Positions 45,492 to 54,752 are shown, counted from the first letter of the stretch. The stretch is 64,000 nucleotides of DNA from Chitinophaga japonensis (GCF_007830125.1 NZ_VLLG01000002.1:1124550-1188549), one strand, 5' to 3'. The notes: generated from the sequence alone by a model not told the origin. A program made the numbers and translations.

Positions 45492-45519
45492 GTATGGAAA
45501 CGCTTAAATTTATATTGCT

Positions 45520-45894
45520 ATGTACGGGAAAAAAACCAAAAAGATCAAAGACGACCTGGATTGTGGCATCACGGTTGCCATGCGGGTATTCGGCGCCAAG
45601 TGGAAGCCCTGTATCATCGATGCTGTTTACAGGGGCTACAACCGCCCCAGTGAAATACACCGGCAGGTGCCGGAAGCCAGCGCCCGGGTACTGGACATAC
45701 AGCTCAGCGAGCTGCTGGAGTTGGGCGTTGTCACCAGGGAAACCGGCGAAGGGTTTCCATTGTACAGCGTATACCAGCTAACGGAGCTGGGCGAAAGCAT
45801 TGTACCGATTGTACGGCAGCTCAACAAGTGGGGAGACACCTACAAAGAACAGGTCAGGGAAAAACTGGCCGAAGCCTATATGGATATGGAATGA
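45520..45894 (+). CDS. HxlR-family winged-helix transcriptional regulator
   Basis: The 124-residue protein has the family pattern DCGITVAMRVFGAKWKPCIIDAV, RPSEIHRQVPEASARVLDIQLSELLELGVV and YQLTELGESIVPIV. Cys15 sits where redox-sensing HxlR members carry a cysteine. The neighbouring aldo/keto reductase is the likely target. Its stop is 21 bp from the convergent DUF2306 gene. Confidence 0.9.
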   Translation: MYGKKTKKIKDDLDCGITVAMRVFGAKWKPCIIDAVYRGYNRPSEIHRQVPEASARVLDIQLSELLELGVVTRETGEGFPLYSVYQLTELGESIVPIVRQLNKWGDTYKEQVREKLAEAYMDME

Positions 45895-45915
45895 GCGGCA
45901 ATGATATTGCTCCTG

Positions 45916-46614
45916 CTACGCCTTTCTTTTACTGCTCAGGATAATTTCATACACATACAGGGGCACTGCCCAGCCCAACCAGAAAAAGGAGGGCGATATG
46001 TCTTCGAAACTGCCGAGCCCCTGCACAAAAGGCGTTTTCAATGACAGCCCTGAAATAATGAATGCCAGCGTAACAATATAGCTCCGGGTCATCCATTCCC
46101 GGTGCAGCTTAAACTTCTTTTTAATGGCCGTATAATAGGCGATGGCGGTGGCGCTGATCCAGACGCCTGCCCATACCTGCACGGAAAAGGCATAGGCCCA
46201 GTTCACCTCATACGCAGTAGTAAAGGCCAGTATCATGGCACAGGTGCTGCTCAGCAGGATAGCCAGCAGGTAAAGGATCCCTATGACCCGGTGTACCTTC
46301 CAGCTATAATTCCGGAGCTTAGGCCAGAACTGTACCAGGCCGAGCACCAGCGCGCCGCCGCCACCCGTGATATGGGCTATAAGCACCCATCGCAGGCTGA
46401 AGTACTTTCCCAGCGCTTCAGGCGTCAGTTCGAGGAAATGGTCCGCGCCATGCATAAAGAGCCATGTCAGGAATACGATCGTGGCCCAAAGGAGGAATGG
46501 GATGATATCCGCCCGATCCGGTTTTAGTACGGCAGACTTACTGGTATTATTCTTTGTTTTTGGCTGGTGCGTGATCTTCTCAGCAGGTCGTTGGCCGGTT
46601 GGATGTTCGATCAT
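45916..46614 (-). CDS. DUF2306 membrane protein
   Basis: From ATG 46614 the product has 232 residues and six to seven membrane segments. The sequence LRWVLIAHITGGGGALVLGLVQFWPKLR, the HRVIGILYLLA segment and the FKLHREWMTRSYIVT segment are typical of the DUF2306 family, whose histidines suggest haem or metal binding. The function is unknown. A TTG at 46638 would add eight residues and is less likely. Confidence 0.8.
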   Translation of the reverse strand: MIEHPTGQRPAEKITHQPKTKNNTSKSAVLKPDRADIIPFLLWATIVFLTWLFMHGADHFLELTPEALGKYFSLRWVLIAHITGGGGALVLGLVQFWPKLRNYSWKVHRVIGILYLLAILLSSTCAMILAFTTAYEVNWAYAFSVQVWAGVWISATAIAYYTAIKKKFKLHREWMTRSYIVTLAFIISGLSLKTPFVQGLGSFEDISPSFFWLGWAVPLYVYEIILSSKRKA

Positions 46615-46695
46615 TGTTGTGCATTTTTGTTGGCACAAAATTCAGGCAGGCCCGGCTGCCAGGCAATAACCGAAAAAAGATTCCGTACCGGCTGG

Positions 46696-48312
46696 CTACC
46701 TGTACCTCATCTCGAAATAACTGAAATCAGCCGGTGCCGCTACCGCGCCCTGGTGCATCAGTCCCGGCCGCGGGCTACGGTCCCAGGGTGGTAAAAACTC
46801 ACCGTTATAGTAGACCTCACCTGTTTTCAATGGGTTCCAGGTATTTCCATCTTTGCTCCAGTAAAACCGGCATTGATAGCCTTTTTCAACCTTCATTTTT
46901 AACTGCAGATGTTCGCCTCGTGGAATTACTGACTCCTGCAAAACGGATCTTTCGCCCTTCTTTACTTCCCAAACCTGTACCGTATCATTCTTAACGCCCA
47001 CCCCTACGGACTGGCCGGCGTCGCCATACAGGACCAGGCCTTTCAGCGAAGCATTATGGTTGGCTACCTCCGTCGATATTTCATAATCGCCATCAAGCGG
47101 GCGAACCGTGAGGACAGTACCGGTGCGGTTACCGACACCCGGTAGCCCGGATAGCGACAGATTTCCCTTTTCGATCTTTACACGTGGTGCGCTGTTGCGG
47201 AAATCCCATTGCCAGGCGTAGGACAAAGCTGTCTTTGAAAAGTCGTCCCGGAAATTCTTAATCGTACCTGCCTTTTCTCCCAATGGCCGGATGCGGGGCC
47301 AGCCTGTTTGCGCATCCCAGCGCAGTTCCCCCAGCATACCCTGCCTTCCCGTATATACATCATCCGTTTTGCTGTAAGCATGATACAGGTAAAAGTCCTT
47401 CCCTTCTTTGGAGGTTACGATGGTACCATGGCCGGTGCATTTCCAGTCTGCTGTTTCAGAGAATACCGGGTTGCCTGGAAATTTCGTGTATGGCCCCAGC
47501 AGCGATGCCGATTGTGCTACTTCCACCTCGTAACTGCAACCGCGGCCGCAACAGTTGCCCACAGAATAGAACAGGTAGTAGTACCCATTCCTCCTTACCA
47601 GGCACTGCCCTTCCAGCCCTTTCTTCTCATCATCCCGCAGCAGGGTATAATGTGCGCTATCCACTTTTAAACCATCGTCCGAAAGCCGGGCAACCAGCAG
47701 CTCTATGGGCCGCTCATCCAGGCCATAGGCCTTCCAGGTCATGTACAAGCGGCCATCTTCGGCTATCACAAAAGGATCAATTGCTTCCTTTCCAAACTCC
47801 AGCAGAATACCCCTGTCTGTAAATCCTTTCGCCGGGTCCTTTGAAGTAGCCACACCGATGCAGGAAATACCATCACTTTTTTTCCGGGCTACATAATACA
47901 CGTAGTAAGTACCCTTCCAGTAAAAAAGCTCCGGCGCCCAAAACGAAGCTGATGCCCAGGCAGGCGTTTGAGAAAATACATAGCCGATCTGCCGCCAATG
48001 CAGGAGATCCCTGGACTGAAACAGTGGAAAATGAGGCGCCCATTCTGATGATGTTCCCGTGGCGTAGTAGACATCGCCCTTCCGGATAACAGAAGGATCG
48101 GCAAGATCGCCCGGGATCACCGGGTTTTCTTTCCGCCGGCTGCTATCCTCCCTGTTGGTTGGGATTAAGGTATTCCTGCCCGGCGCTTCATACCGGAAGC
48201 CGCTTTGATGTTCGGCAACCGCCAAACAAAAAACCGGGAATGACAGGGCGAGCAAAAGGAACAGGCTGGCAGCTTTACTATTGACGACGTTGTTTGAAAG
48301 GATGCGTGGCAT
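46696..48312 (-). CDS. GH43-family glycoside hydrolase with C-terminal beta-sandwich
   Basis: The 538-residue exported protein has a signal peptide (about 1-32). A five-bladed propeller of the GH43 type follows: PVIPGDLADPSVIRKGDVYYA (catalytic-base Asp region), ASFWAPELFYWKGTYYVYY, AIDPFVIAEDGRLYM and GLEGQCLVRRNGYYY with the expected acid Glu. Residues about 345-538 form a beta-sandwich domain (GDYEISTEV, QCRFYWSKDGNTW) as in GH43 xylosidase/arabinofuranosidase proteins. The specific linkage is unknown. A GH130 gene lies 28 bp upstream on the same strand, indicating an operon. Confidence 0.85.
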   Translation of the reverse strand: MPRILSNNVVNSKAASLFLLLALSFPVFCLAVAEHQSGFRYEAPGRNTLIPTNREDSSRRKENPVIPGDLADPSVIRKGDVYYATGTSSEWAPHFPLFQSRDLLHWRQIGYVFSQTPAWASASFWAPELFYWKGTYYVYYVARKKSDGISCIGVATSKDPAKGFTDRGILLEFGKEAIDPFVIAEDGRLYMTWKAYGLDERPIELLVARLSDDGLKVDSAHYTLLRDDEKKGLEGQCLVRRNGYYYLFYSVGNCCGRGCSYEVEVAQSASLLGPYTKFPGNPVFSETADWKCTGHGTIVTSKEGKDFYLYHAYSKTDDVYTGRQGMLGELRWDAQTGWPRIRPLGEKAGTIKNFRDDFSKTALSYAWQWDFRNSAPRVKIEKGNLSLSGLPGVGNRTGTVLTVRPLDGDYEISTEVANHNASLKGLVLYGDAGQSVGVGVKNDTVQVWEVKKGERSVLQESVIPRGEHLQLKMKVEKGYQCRFYWSKDGNTWNPLKTGEVYYNGEFLPPWDRSPRPGLMHQGAVAAPADFSYFEMRYR

Positions 48313-48340
48313 ATTGTGTTACTTGTAATGGGCGTTAAAG

Positions 48341-49480
48341 TTAATCACCCGGATCGTAAACAGCAACCGCTACCCGGCTGTCGGCACAGCCATAGTACAG
48401 GAACCATTTATTGCGGTGATACACCAGGCCTTCGACAAACACGGTTCCCGCGGGATACTGGCCACTTTTTTCAAATGACTCCGTAGGTACAAAAAATGGC
48501 TTATCCAGCCGCGCAATCACTTTGGCAGGGTCAGCCAGGTCAAACAACACCTGTCCCGCCGCATAGGTATTAGCGGTATAGCGCTCGTCCCGGCCTTCAC
48601 CGGCCTTGTTCTTGCCGTTATATAACACCAGGATGCCCTTATCCGTAATAATAGCCGGTGGACCGCATTCCGTAAGATCACTGTCAAAATAATTCTTCCT
48701 GGGTGATATCACGGCTTTCAGCTCACCGGCCTCATTCAACATTGGCTGCCAGTTCACCAGGTCATCGGAAGTAGCGATGTTCATAAATCTTTCGCCCCAA
48801 TACATCAGGTATTTTCCCTGCACTTTTACGATCACCTGCCTGCCATTCACCAGTTTGGTAACAATGGAAGCCGATTTGCTGGCGAGGTCTTTGAACCTGC
48901 CGCCGTAAGCCTTATAAAAGGCGGGGCCATGTTTGGTCCAGTGTACCAGGTCCTTTGATGTAGCGACGGCAAGCCGCGGCACTTTCCTGTTCCACTGCGT
49001 GTACAGCATCACATAGGTGCCGTCTTCCGTTACGGCAATGCGGGGATCTTCGCAGCCGCCGGGCCATTCAAACACCTTTTGGCTGTCCTTGTCCGGGTAA
49101 AGGACCGGGGCGGACCGGCGTTTCATGTGAAGCCCGTCCTTACTTTCCGCCATGCCCAGCCGGGAGGTCCGTTTGCCAATGCCTATACCTGACTGATCTT
49201 CTGCCCGGTACAACACATAAATGCTGCTGTCCTTTTTTACGGCCGCAGGATTGAATACATCGCCGGCCTCCCATGCCACCTGTTTACCGCTCATCGGGTC
49301 CGGGAAGGTGGTCTTGGGGTCCGGGGAAAGCACCGGGTTTACACCTGCCGGGCGGATGAATGGTCCGAAGGCCCAGGCGGGGAGGGCCTGCTGAGCGGTG
49401 GCGACGGTGGAAATGGTAAGCAGGAGGGTGGCTAGGAAAAGTTTTTTTAGCGTGGAATTTGGGTTGGGTGTGTTTTTCAT
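48341..49480 (-). CDS. GH130-family beta-mannoside phosphorylase/hydrolase-like exported protein
   Basis: The 379-residue protein has a signal peptide (ATLLLTISTVATAQQ). The GH130 propeller signs include AGDVFNPAAV, GGCEDPRIAV, MNIATSDDLVNWQP and YYGCADSRVAVAVYD. Characterised members phosphorolyse or hydrolyse beta-mannosides; exported ones tend to be hydrolases because phosphate-using enzymes are usually cytoplasmic. It is the first gene of a pair with the GH43 gene. Confidence 0.8.
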   Translation of the reverse strand: MKNTPNPNSTLKKLFLATLLLTISTVATAQQALPAWAFGPFIRPAGVNPVLSPDPKTTFPDPMSGKQVAWEAGDVFNPAAVKKDSSIYVLYRAEDQSGIGIGKRTSRLGMAESKDGLHMKRRSAPVLYPDKDSQKVFEWPGGCEDPRIAVTEDGTYVMLYTQWNRKVPRLAVATSKDLVHWTKHGPAFYKAYGGRFKDLASKSASIVTKLVNGRQVIVKVQGKYLMYWGERFMNIATSDDLVNWQPMLNEAGELKAVISPRKNYFDSDLTECGPPAIITDKGILVLYNGKNKAGEGRDERYTANTYAAGQVLFDLADPAKVIARLDKPFFVPTESFEKSGQYPAGTVFVEGLVYHRNKWFLYYGCADSRVAVAVYDPGD

Positions 49481-49648
49481 GATTGGAAATTATACAAAAA
49501 AAGGTACGATTAGAAATGCAGCCACCTATTAAAAAAGATGTGAGAAGGCACGGCAGAAGCATTTATTGGCAAGCTGTTCCAGGAAAGTATTGATTCCGGA
49601 CAAGGAATTGCCGTGAAGGAATAGTCAAACCGATGCGGGTTTCACTGA

Positions 49649-50665
49649 TTAGGTGTTCATGGACGTTTGCACTTCATTTTGGATTTCAAAACGCTTTATT
49701 TGTTTCTTAAAGGAACTAAGATTTAGTCCTGCTGTTGAGCATTTGGCAAGAGCCTTATACTTATTTTGATGATCGACATCATCTTCAGGCAAGAAACGAA
49801 GAACCGATGCAGACAAATATTGATGATCCAATTCAAATGCAAGCCATTTCCTGTTCAATTGCTCAGCAACCCAACCTGTTGTATTTGAGCCGGCAAAAAT
49901 ATCCAGCACCAAATCATTTTCGTTGGTAAGAAACTTAATAAAAAATTCTGGCAACTTTGCAGGGAAACGAGCTGGGTGCGCTTGCAAAGCTAACTTCTTA
50001 CAGTAGCGCAGGTATTGAGAATTGCTTTCAGAGTTTGGGATCTGTAGTAAATTTGAAGGGATCGCCCCACCGTTATCATTACCAAAACTAGCGCTTATAT
50101 CATGTCCCGAAGGTCTTTTCTTTGGTGTGTAGTATTTAGCACTATTACTAATTAATTTCTTCATTCTATCAGAGTATTCAGTCAAAACTTTACGAACGTC
50201 TGCCTTTGGAAATTCGGATTTTGAGAACCACCAAACAGTGTTCACAGAATCTTTCACTCTAATTTTTTTCTTGTTCACCCATTCTATTGGTGAAGGTAAC
50301 TTTGAAGAATTATACCAAAAGAACTCCTCTGCAAGCTTCCAGCCTTGTTCATCGCACATTCTTATTAAGAATCGAAAATTATAGAGAGACCTAACAGGTA
50401 TGCCCTTTTCATAAGCCCCCCCTAAATCAATTACAAAACTGCCGTCTTCTGTAAGAATTCGTTTAATCTCCTTAGTAAAGTTCAATAACCAATCAATATA
50501 CTCTGATTGAGCTTTATTACCATACTCCTTTTGCCTTTGAAGCGCAAAAGGAGGTGATATGATAACAAGATTAACGGAGCCGTCAGGCAGCTCTTTCATC
50601 AATGATAGTGAGTCTCCTACAATTGCTTTCCCCAAACCGGTGCTATATAAAAATTTTTCAAACAT
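49649..50665 (-). CDS. Site-specific DNA methyltransferase, N4-cytosine/N6-adenine type (beta order)
   Basis: The 338-residue enzyme has catalytic motif IV as ISPPF (residues 36-40) near the start and the AdoMet-binding motif I as VLDIFAGSNTTG near residue 250, the beta-class order. An SPPF motif is typical of N4-cytosine enzymes. The target-recognition region lies between. It is AT-rich compared with its neighbours and starts 2 bp after the stop of a HEAT-repeat gene, so the two are co-transcribed. The pair lies beside tRNA-Asn. It probably protects host DNA from the partner's activity; the recognition site is unknown. Confidence 0.88.
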   Translation of the reverse strand: MFEKFLYSTGLGKAIVGDSLSLMKELPDGSVNLVIISPPFALQRQKEYGNKAQSEYIDWLLNFTKEIKRILTEDGSFVIDLGGAYEKGIPVRSLYNFRFLIRMCDEQGWKLAEEFFWYNSSKLPSPIEWVNKKKIRVKDSVNTVWWFSKSEFPKADVRKVLTEYSDRMKKLISNSAKYYTPKKRPSGHDISASFGNDNGGAIPSNLLQIPNSESNSQYLRYCKKLALQAHPARFPAKLPEFFIKFLTNENDLVLDIFAGSNTTGWVAEQLNRKWLAFELDHQYLSASVLRFLPEDDVDHQNKYKALAKCSTAGLNLSSFKKQIKRFEIQNEVQTSMNT

Positions 50666-50667
50666 TG

Positions 50668-52131
50668 TTAATATTCTTTAAGCTCATGAATCCAGCTAGT
50701 CGTTATTTTCCAAAGCAGCGTCACGGCAAAATAAACCTCGGAGTCATGATGCATGATTTTCTCGATTTCCTGTATGTATCGTTCCTGTCCTTGTATTCCC
50801 AGGATATACGTTATCCAGTGCCTCGAGTCCGTATCAGTCATACTTGCTAATAGCTGATCCAAAGTTATTGAAGTTGATTTCGTTAGTGCCCAGGCAACTC
50901 CAGGTTTTTCAATCGGGCTGGCGTCTGCAAATTTCTCCAGCAAATCGCTACTATAACTCTGCGTCATTTTCGCCAAGGCTCTTGCTGCCTCTATTCTTAT
51001 ATTTTCATCAAATGCATTAAAACTTGAAATTAGTGCGTCCAATGTCCCTTTACTTTTTTGTTCTCCTAATGCCCAGGCAGCTCCTGCTCTAATTTCGGCA
51101 TCGTAATTATCATTTAGTAGAATCTCACACAACAGCTCACAGGCCCTTGGTGACCTAACTTCTGCCAGCACAATAACTGTTTCCAAAACATGCTGAAGAT
51201 ACTCGCTCTTTAGGCTCCTCTCAATAAATGAAAAGCCTTCTTCATTTCCAAGAATTGCCAGACTCGCTGCCGCCTCTAATTGAATATAAATATGCTCTTC
51301 CGAATCAGATATCCTCTTTTTTAAAGCATCTACTATACTCTTTCCCTCAAAGTAACGGAGCGCCTTTGCTGCAGCATACCGTTCACTGTGATTAAGGTTA
51401 GTAAGATTATTTATAAAATAGTTTGAGTCCACTACCTTTTGAGGAATATCCAAATAAACTGAAACAGTAGCTGCTATAATTTGATTTTCTAAAACATCCT
51501 GCCCGGGTTGCACCAGGGGTTTAAGAGTTATATCTACTCCAGTCTTACTTTTTTTCAATCTCCAAAGGGTTCTTCTTCCCTCAGGGGGGATACCTGTTAT
51601 CTTTCCCTCAGTGATTTCTTCGATTCTTAGATTATTCTTTGCGATGCAGGAGGGCCATGTAACTCTCACCTCGGAGCCTTCCTGAGCACCTTTTGGCTTT
51701 TCTGTAACTACCTCGCCCCTTTTATATGAATCTCTTAGCTCCTTGACGGATATGAATTGTACTGGTCCTATTGGTTGCCAATCTATGGGTGAGCGCTCTC
51801 CCTTTTTACATCCAATTAAGGCTACAAAATCTTCGTCCTTTAAACCCGCATCCCATCCGCGCTCCGGATCACTTAATGAATGGGACATCGTGATCTCAAG
51901 TTTTGATTTGGCCCGCGATTCAATCCTTATTCCACTATTAACACAGATAATATCTGGCACCCTGATTCTTTTAATCTTAATCTTCTTCCAAATTTTATAA
52001 TTCATTGAACCTCTTTCAAGTTCAATTGGTTTATGGCCAAGCTCAAATAACCTGTGAAAGACCCGTTGTGTACCAATGGCTCCCAAAGAAATCTTTTCTA
52101 AAAAGCTTTCGTCTGTTTTAAAGGATGGCAT
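50668..52131 (-). CDS. HEAT-repeat protein with possible N-terminal PD-(D/E)XK nuclease domain
   Basis: The 487-residue protein has two parts. Residues 1-130 hold a pattern that could be a PD-(D/E)XK nuclease core: Glu37/Glu39 in PIELERG, Pro59-Asp60 in RVPDIICV, and Glu71 followed by Lys75/Lys77 in IESRAKSK. Residues about 245-480 are tandem HEAT or PBS-lyase-like helices (AAASLAILGNEE, RAGAAWALGEQ, RIEAARALAKM, PGVAWALTKS). It is the upstream partner of the DNA methyltransferase, 2 bp apart, which suggests the restriction or effector half of a modification-based defence system. The nuclease assignment is tentative; the usual third lysine spacing is not standard. Confidence 0.62.
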   Translation of the reverse strand: MPSFKTDESFLEKISLGAIGTQRVFHRLFELGHKPIELERGSMNYKIWKKIKIKRIRVPDIICVNSGIRIESRAKSKLEITMSHSLSDPERGWDAGLKDEDFVALIGCKKGERSPIDWQPIGPVQFISVKELRDSYKRGEVVTEKPKGAQEGSEVRVTWPSCIAKNNLRIEEITEGKITGIPPEGRRTLWRLKKSKTGVDITLKPLVQPGQDVLENQIIAATVSVYLDIPQKVVDSNYFINNLTNLNHSERYAAAKALRYFEGKSIVDALKKRISDSEEHIYIQLEAAASLAILGNEEGFSFIERSLKSEYLQHVLETVIVLAEVRSPRACELLCEILLNDNYDAEIRAGAAWALGEQKSKGTLDALISSFNAFDENIRIEAARALAKMTQSYSSDLLEKFADASPIEKPGVAWALTKSTSITLDQLLASMTDTDSRHWITYILGIQGQERYIQEIEKIMHHDSEVYFAVTLLWKITTSWIHELKEY

Positions 52132-52134
52132 TAT

Positions 52135-52180
52135 TTAGCTTTCTTAAAGCTTATAAAGATAAGGGTATCTTTGATACTCG
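52135..52180 (-). promoter_or_regulatory. Promoter with embedded inverted repeat before HEAT/methyltransferase operon
   Basis: On the minus strand, TTTA, 19 bp, TATCTTTA resembles the Bacteroidota promoter TTTG-N19-TAnnTTTG with one change in each box. The spacer contains the perfect inverted repeat GTATC-aaa-GATAC (52165-52177). An operator overlapping the promoter is a usual arrangement for restriction-modification control. Confidence 0.4.
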
Positions 52181-52275
52181 TAAATATTCGACACAAAAGA
52201 AAAATGTCTGGTTTGATTAAGACAATATATCTCTTTTATTACAAACACTTACCGCTTTACTGGGGTGTTTGAAAA

Positions 52276-52301
52276 TTAAAAAGGCTACCCTAAGGTAGCC
52301 T
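52276..52301 (-). terminator. Terminator of tRNA-Asn transcript
   Basis: On the minus strand, aggctacc-ttag-ggtagcct (stem 8 bp) is followed by a run of T residues. It lies 24 bp after the tRNA 3' end. Confidence 0.8.
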
Positions 52302-52325
52302 CCTAAATATTTATTGTTATTCCTG

Positions 52326-52399
52326 CTCCCCCTGCTGGACTTGAACCAGCGACCCTCTGATTAACAGTCAGATGCTCTAACCAACTGAGCTAAGGAGGA
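52326..52399 (-). tRNA. tRNA-Asn (GTT)
   Basis: The 74-nt gene folds as a cloverleaf. The acceptor stem TCCTCCT pairs with AGGGGGA, with discriminator G. The D arm is GCTCAGTTGGTTAGAGC, the anticodon arm is TCTGA-CTGTTAA-TCAGA with anticodon GTT, and the T arm is GCTGG-TTCAAGT-CCAGC. CCA is not encoded. Its 3' end faces the AT-rich HEAT/methyltransferase pair. Confidence 0.97.
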
Positions 52400-52682
52400 A
52401 TATTCCTATTTCATCCCTGAATACCTCGCATTAACACGGCACTTTTATAATAAAAGTTTAGTATGCTCGGTTTCATTTGGGATTGCAAAAATAGGCAATT
52501 TTTGAATTTTGCAAAATCTATTGCTGTTTTTTTTAAAGAAACCCCGCAGCAGCCACAAATCTACGCTGGCGCCGCACCATTTTCTCCCAAAAACAAGCAC
52601 AAAATCCCGTTCCCCGGTGTTAAAAGAATATTTAGCACTTCATCCCGTCTCAAAATACGTCAGCCAGTCTTAAAGTCCCCTC

Positions 52683-54356
52683 CTACTTCCCCGCCCAAGC
52701 CGTCTTCCCCGGCTGCACCCATACCAGCCAGCGCCGCTGCAAAGCGCTGCTACGGGTAGCATGATTCACAAAAGGCAGGTCCAGCTTGCTGATATAGAAC
52801 TGCGGGAACTCCTTTATTACCTGGCAATTGTACCCCTGCTGCTGTAAGGTATCCGTATGCTCCGGGGTGGTGTACAGCAATACCGGCTCCGCAGCCACCG
52901 CCTGGCGCAGACTAGTATTGTCATAACGGCGCACCGGGGCGTCCAGGTAAAACTCCAGGGCGTAGGAGTGCGCTTTCCAGAAGCTTACCGGCACGCCGGG
53001 GAAACGTACGTTTACGTACCGGGCCACAGTGCTGCCGCTCTGGTAGCGCATCATATCCGGGTACATTACCAGGTTCAGGAAAATGTTCAGCACCAGGCTG
53101 GCGGCGCAGGTGCGGAAAAATACGAGGGCGCCGGTGCCGCTCTCTAACCAGCGGGGTAGCAGCAGGAACAGCAAAAGCCCCAGCAGCATGCAGAACAGGG
53201 CGTAATAGTTCAGCACCGGCTGGTACAGCACGCTTAGCCCCACAATGGCCACCGCCACAATGACCATAATGGTATACTGCGTCACCCGGTAGAATTGCAG
53301 GCCCTTCGCACTGCTGAGCGACAGGATATACTGGGCGGTCAGTATGGCAAAAAAGGGGAATATGATATTCAGGTAATGTGGCAACTGGAAGCGCGACAGG
53401 GAGAACAGCGCAAAAGTAAGCAGCGCCCCGCTGATGCAATAATACTCCGTGGCCAGCCGGCGCTTTTTAATGAACACGATCACCGCGGCATACAGCAATA
53501 TGGACCACGGCAAAAAGGCCCACAGCACCGTATGAAAGAAAAAGAAAGGATCGCCCGATCCCTTGATAGGCCCGGTGTTCATAAACCGCCCGAACTGGCT
53601 GTCCCAGAAAAAGAACCGGATGCCCGAAACACCGGTACGGCCAAACACCACCTTCTCCGGGTGCATGTCAAACTGCTGGTACAGTGCATACAGTTCCGGC
53701 GTAATGAACACGGCTATCAGCAGCGCGGCCAGCAGCCAGCGTACGTGCAGCAACTGTTTCCACTGCCGCGTAAATACCAGGTGCCCCGCTATGGCGCCGC
53801 CCACCGGCACCAGGGCAAAAGGCCCCTTGGTCATAATGGCGCAGGCGGTAAACAGGGCGCCCAGCACCACATGATAGTTAAAAATACTGCGCTGGCTCCG
53901 GTACAAATGGTACACACCGGCTATGATCAACCCCGTCAGGTAAGGCTCCGCCCGTACATCATTATTGGAGATCACCAGGTGCTCCGCCGTCAGCAGGATG
54001 CACACGGCCCAGCGGGCGGTCTTTTCATTATACAGGTGGCGGGCAAACAGGTAAGTGTACAAAGCGCCCATCAGCAGGAACAAAATAGCGGGCAACTTGT
54101 ACGCCGCCGTGGTATACCCGAATACTTCAAAACTAAGGGCGGCCATCCAGAAGGGGAAATGCGGCTTGTCCAGCCAGTCATGACCGTCCGCAAACAGGTT
54201 CCAGTAATCATTGTGCTGCGCCATGTGCTTGGCAATACCGGCGTACAGCGCGCCGTCCGGCTCCAGGATAGTGATGTTGAGACCGGTAAAATTCATGAAA
54301 ATAAGGAGGCCGATAACCAGTAAGCTTACCTGCCTTTCGTTCGTATTGGAGATCAT
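52683..54356 (-). CDS. GT39-family (ArnT-like) membrane glycosyltransferase
   Basis: The 557-residue inner-membrane protein has 11-13 segments. Its first periplasmic loop contains ILEPDGALYAGIAKHM with the acidic residue expected of GT39/ArnT catalytic loops, followed by WLDKPHFPFWMAALS. Such enzymes transfer a sugar from a lipid-phosphate donor to lipid A or proteins. Acceptor and donor are unknown. A Rieske protein gene and hflX lie upstream on the same strand. Confidence 0.85.
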   Translation of the reverse strand: MISNTNERQVSLLVIGLLIFMNFTGLNITILEPDGALYAGIAKHMAQHNDYWNLFADGHDWLDKPHFPFWMAALSFEVFGYTTAAYKLPAILFLLMGALYTYLFARHLYNEKTARWAVCILLTAEHLVISNNDVRAEPYLTGLIIAGVYHLYRSQRSIFNYHVVLGALFTACAIMTKGPFALVPVGGAIAGHLVFTRQWKQLLHVRWLLAALLIAVFITPELYALYQQFDMHPEKVVFGRTGVSGIRFFFWDSQFGRFMNTGPIKGSGDPFFFFHTVLWAFLPWSILLYAAVIVFIKKRRLATEYYCISGALLTFALFSLSRFQLPHYLNIIFPFFAILTAQYILSLSSAKGLQFYRVTQYTIMVIVAVAIVGLSVLYQPVLNYYALFCMLLGLLLFLLLPRWLESGTGALVFFRTCAASLVLNIFLNLVMYPDMMRYQSGSTVARYVNVRFPGVPVSFWKAHSYALEFYLDAPVRRYDNTSLRQAVAAEPVLLYTTPEHTDTLQQQGYNCQVIKEFPQFYISKLDLPFVNHATRSSALQRRWLVWVQPGKTAWAGK

Positions 54357-54392
54357 AAAAACTATTGGCAGTTCACAAGGGGGGCCGCCCCG

Positions 54393-54743
54393 CTACAGCC
54401 ATCCAAACAGGCCGCTCTTCTCCATACCCACAAAAATGCCGTCGGCCCGCTGCTCCACCGGGTAGGTTTTCAGGTAGTAACCCTCTCCACTGCTGTTATA
54501 GCCATTCTTCATGCTGAAGCGGTAGCGGTGTATAGGGCATACTACATTCCCTGCGTCGTCTATAAACCCGTCGCCCATAATACCACTGGCATGCGGGCAC
54601 TTGTAGGCAAAGGCGTATAATTGTGACTGGTGCCGGGCGCAACAGATCTTTTTCCCGCTCACTTCCAGCACCGTGATCTCGTTCTCCGCTGCAATAAGGT
54701 CTGCTGCATCGCCTATTTTATGCCAGTTGTATTGTTTAGCCAT
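54393..54743 (-). CDS. Rieske [2Fe-2S] ferredoxin-like protein
   Basis: The 116-residue soluble protein carries both Rieske cluster-binding boxes: CPHASG (C-x-H, about residues 49-51) and CPIHRYRF (C-x-x-H, about residues 69-72). The insert between them is 17-18 residues, as in Rieske ferredoxins of dioxygenase or nitrite-reductase type. It probably passes electrons to an unidentified oxygenase. It follows hflX by 9 bp, so both may be on one transcript. Confidence 0.88.
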   Translation of the reverse strand: MAKQYNWHKIGDAADLIAAENEITVLEVSGKKICCARHQSQLYAFAYKCPHASGIMGDGFIDDAGNVVCPIHRYRFSMKNGYNSSGEGYYLKTYPVEQRADGIFVGMEKSGLFGWL

Positions 54744-54752
54744 ATACGATCA

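Noticed and set aside
49501..49600. Small plus-strand frame of about 23 codons near 49517, as a remnant of a mobile-element gene
   Set aside because: Too short and without recognisable similarity to a transposase or integrase.
52326..52399. Duplicate of the tRNA-Asn 3' end marking the far side of an integrated element
   Set aside because: No matching copy was visible by eye between 49480 and 49660 or elsewhere in the AT-rich stretch.
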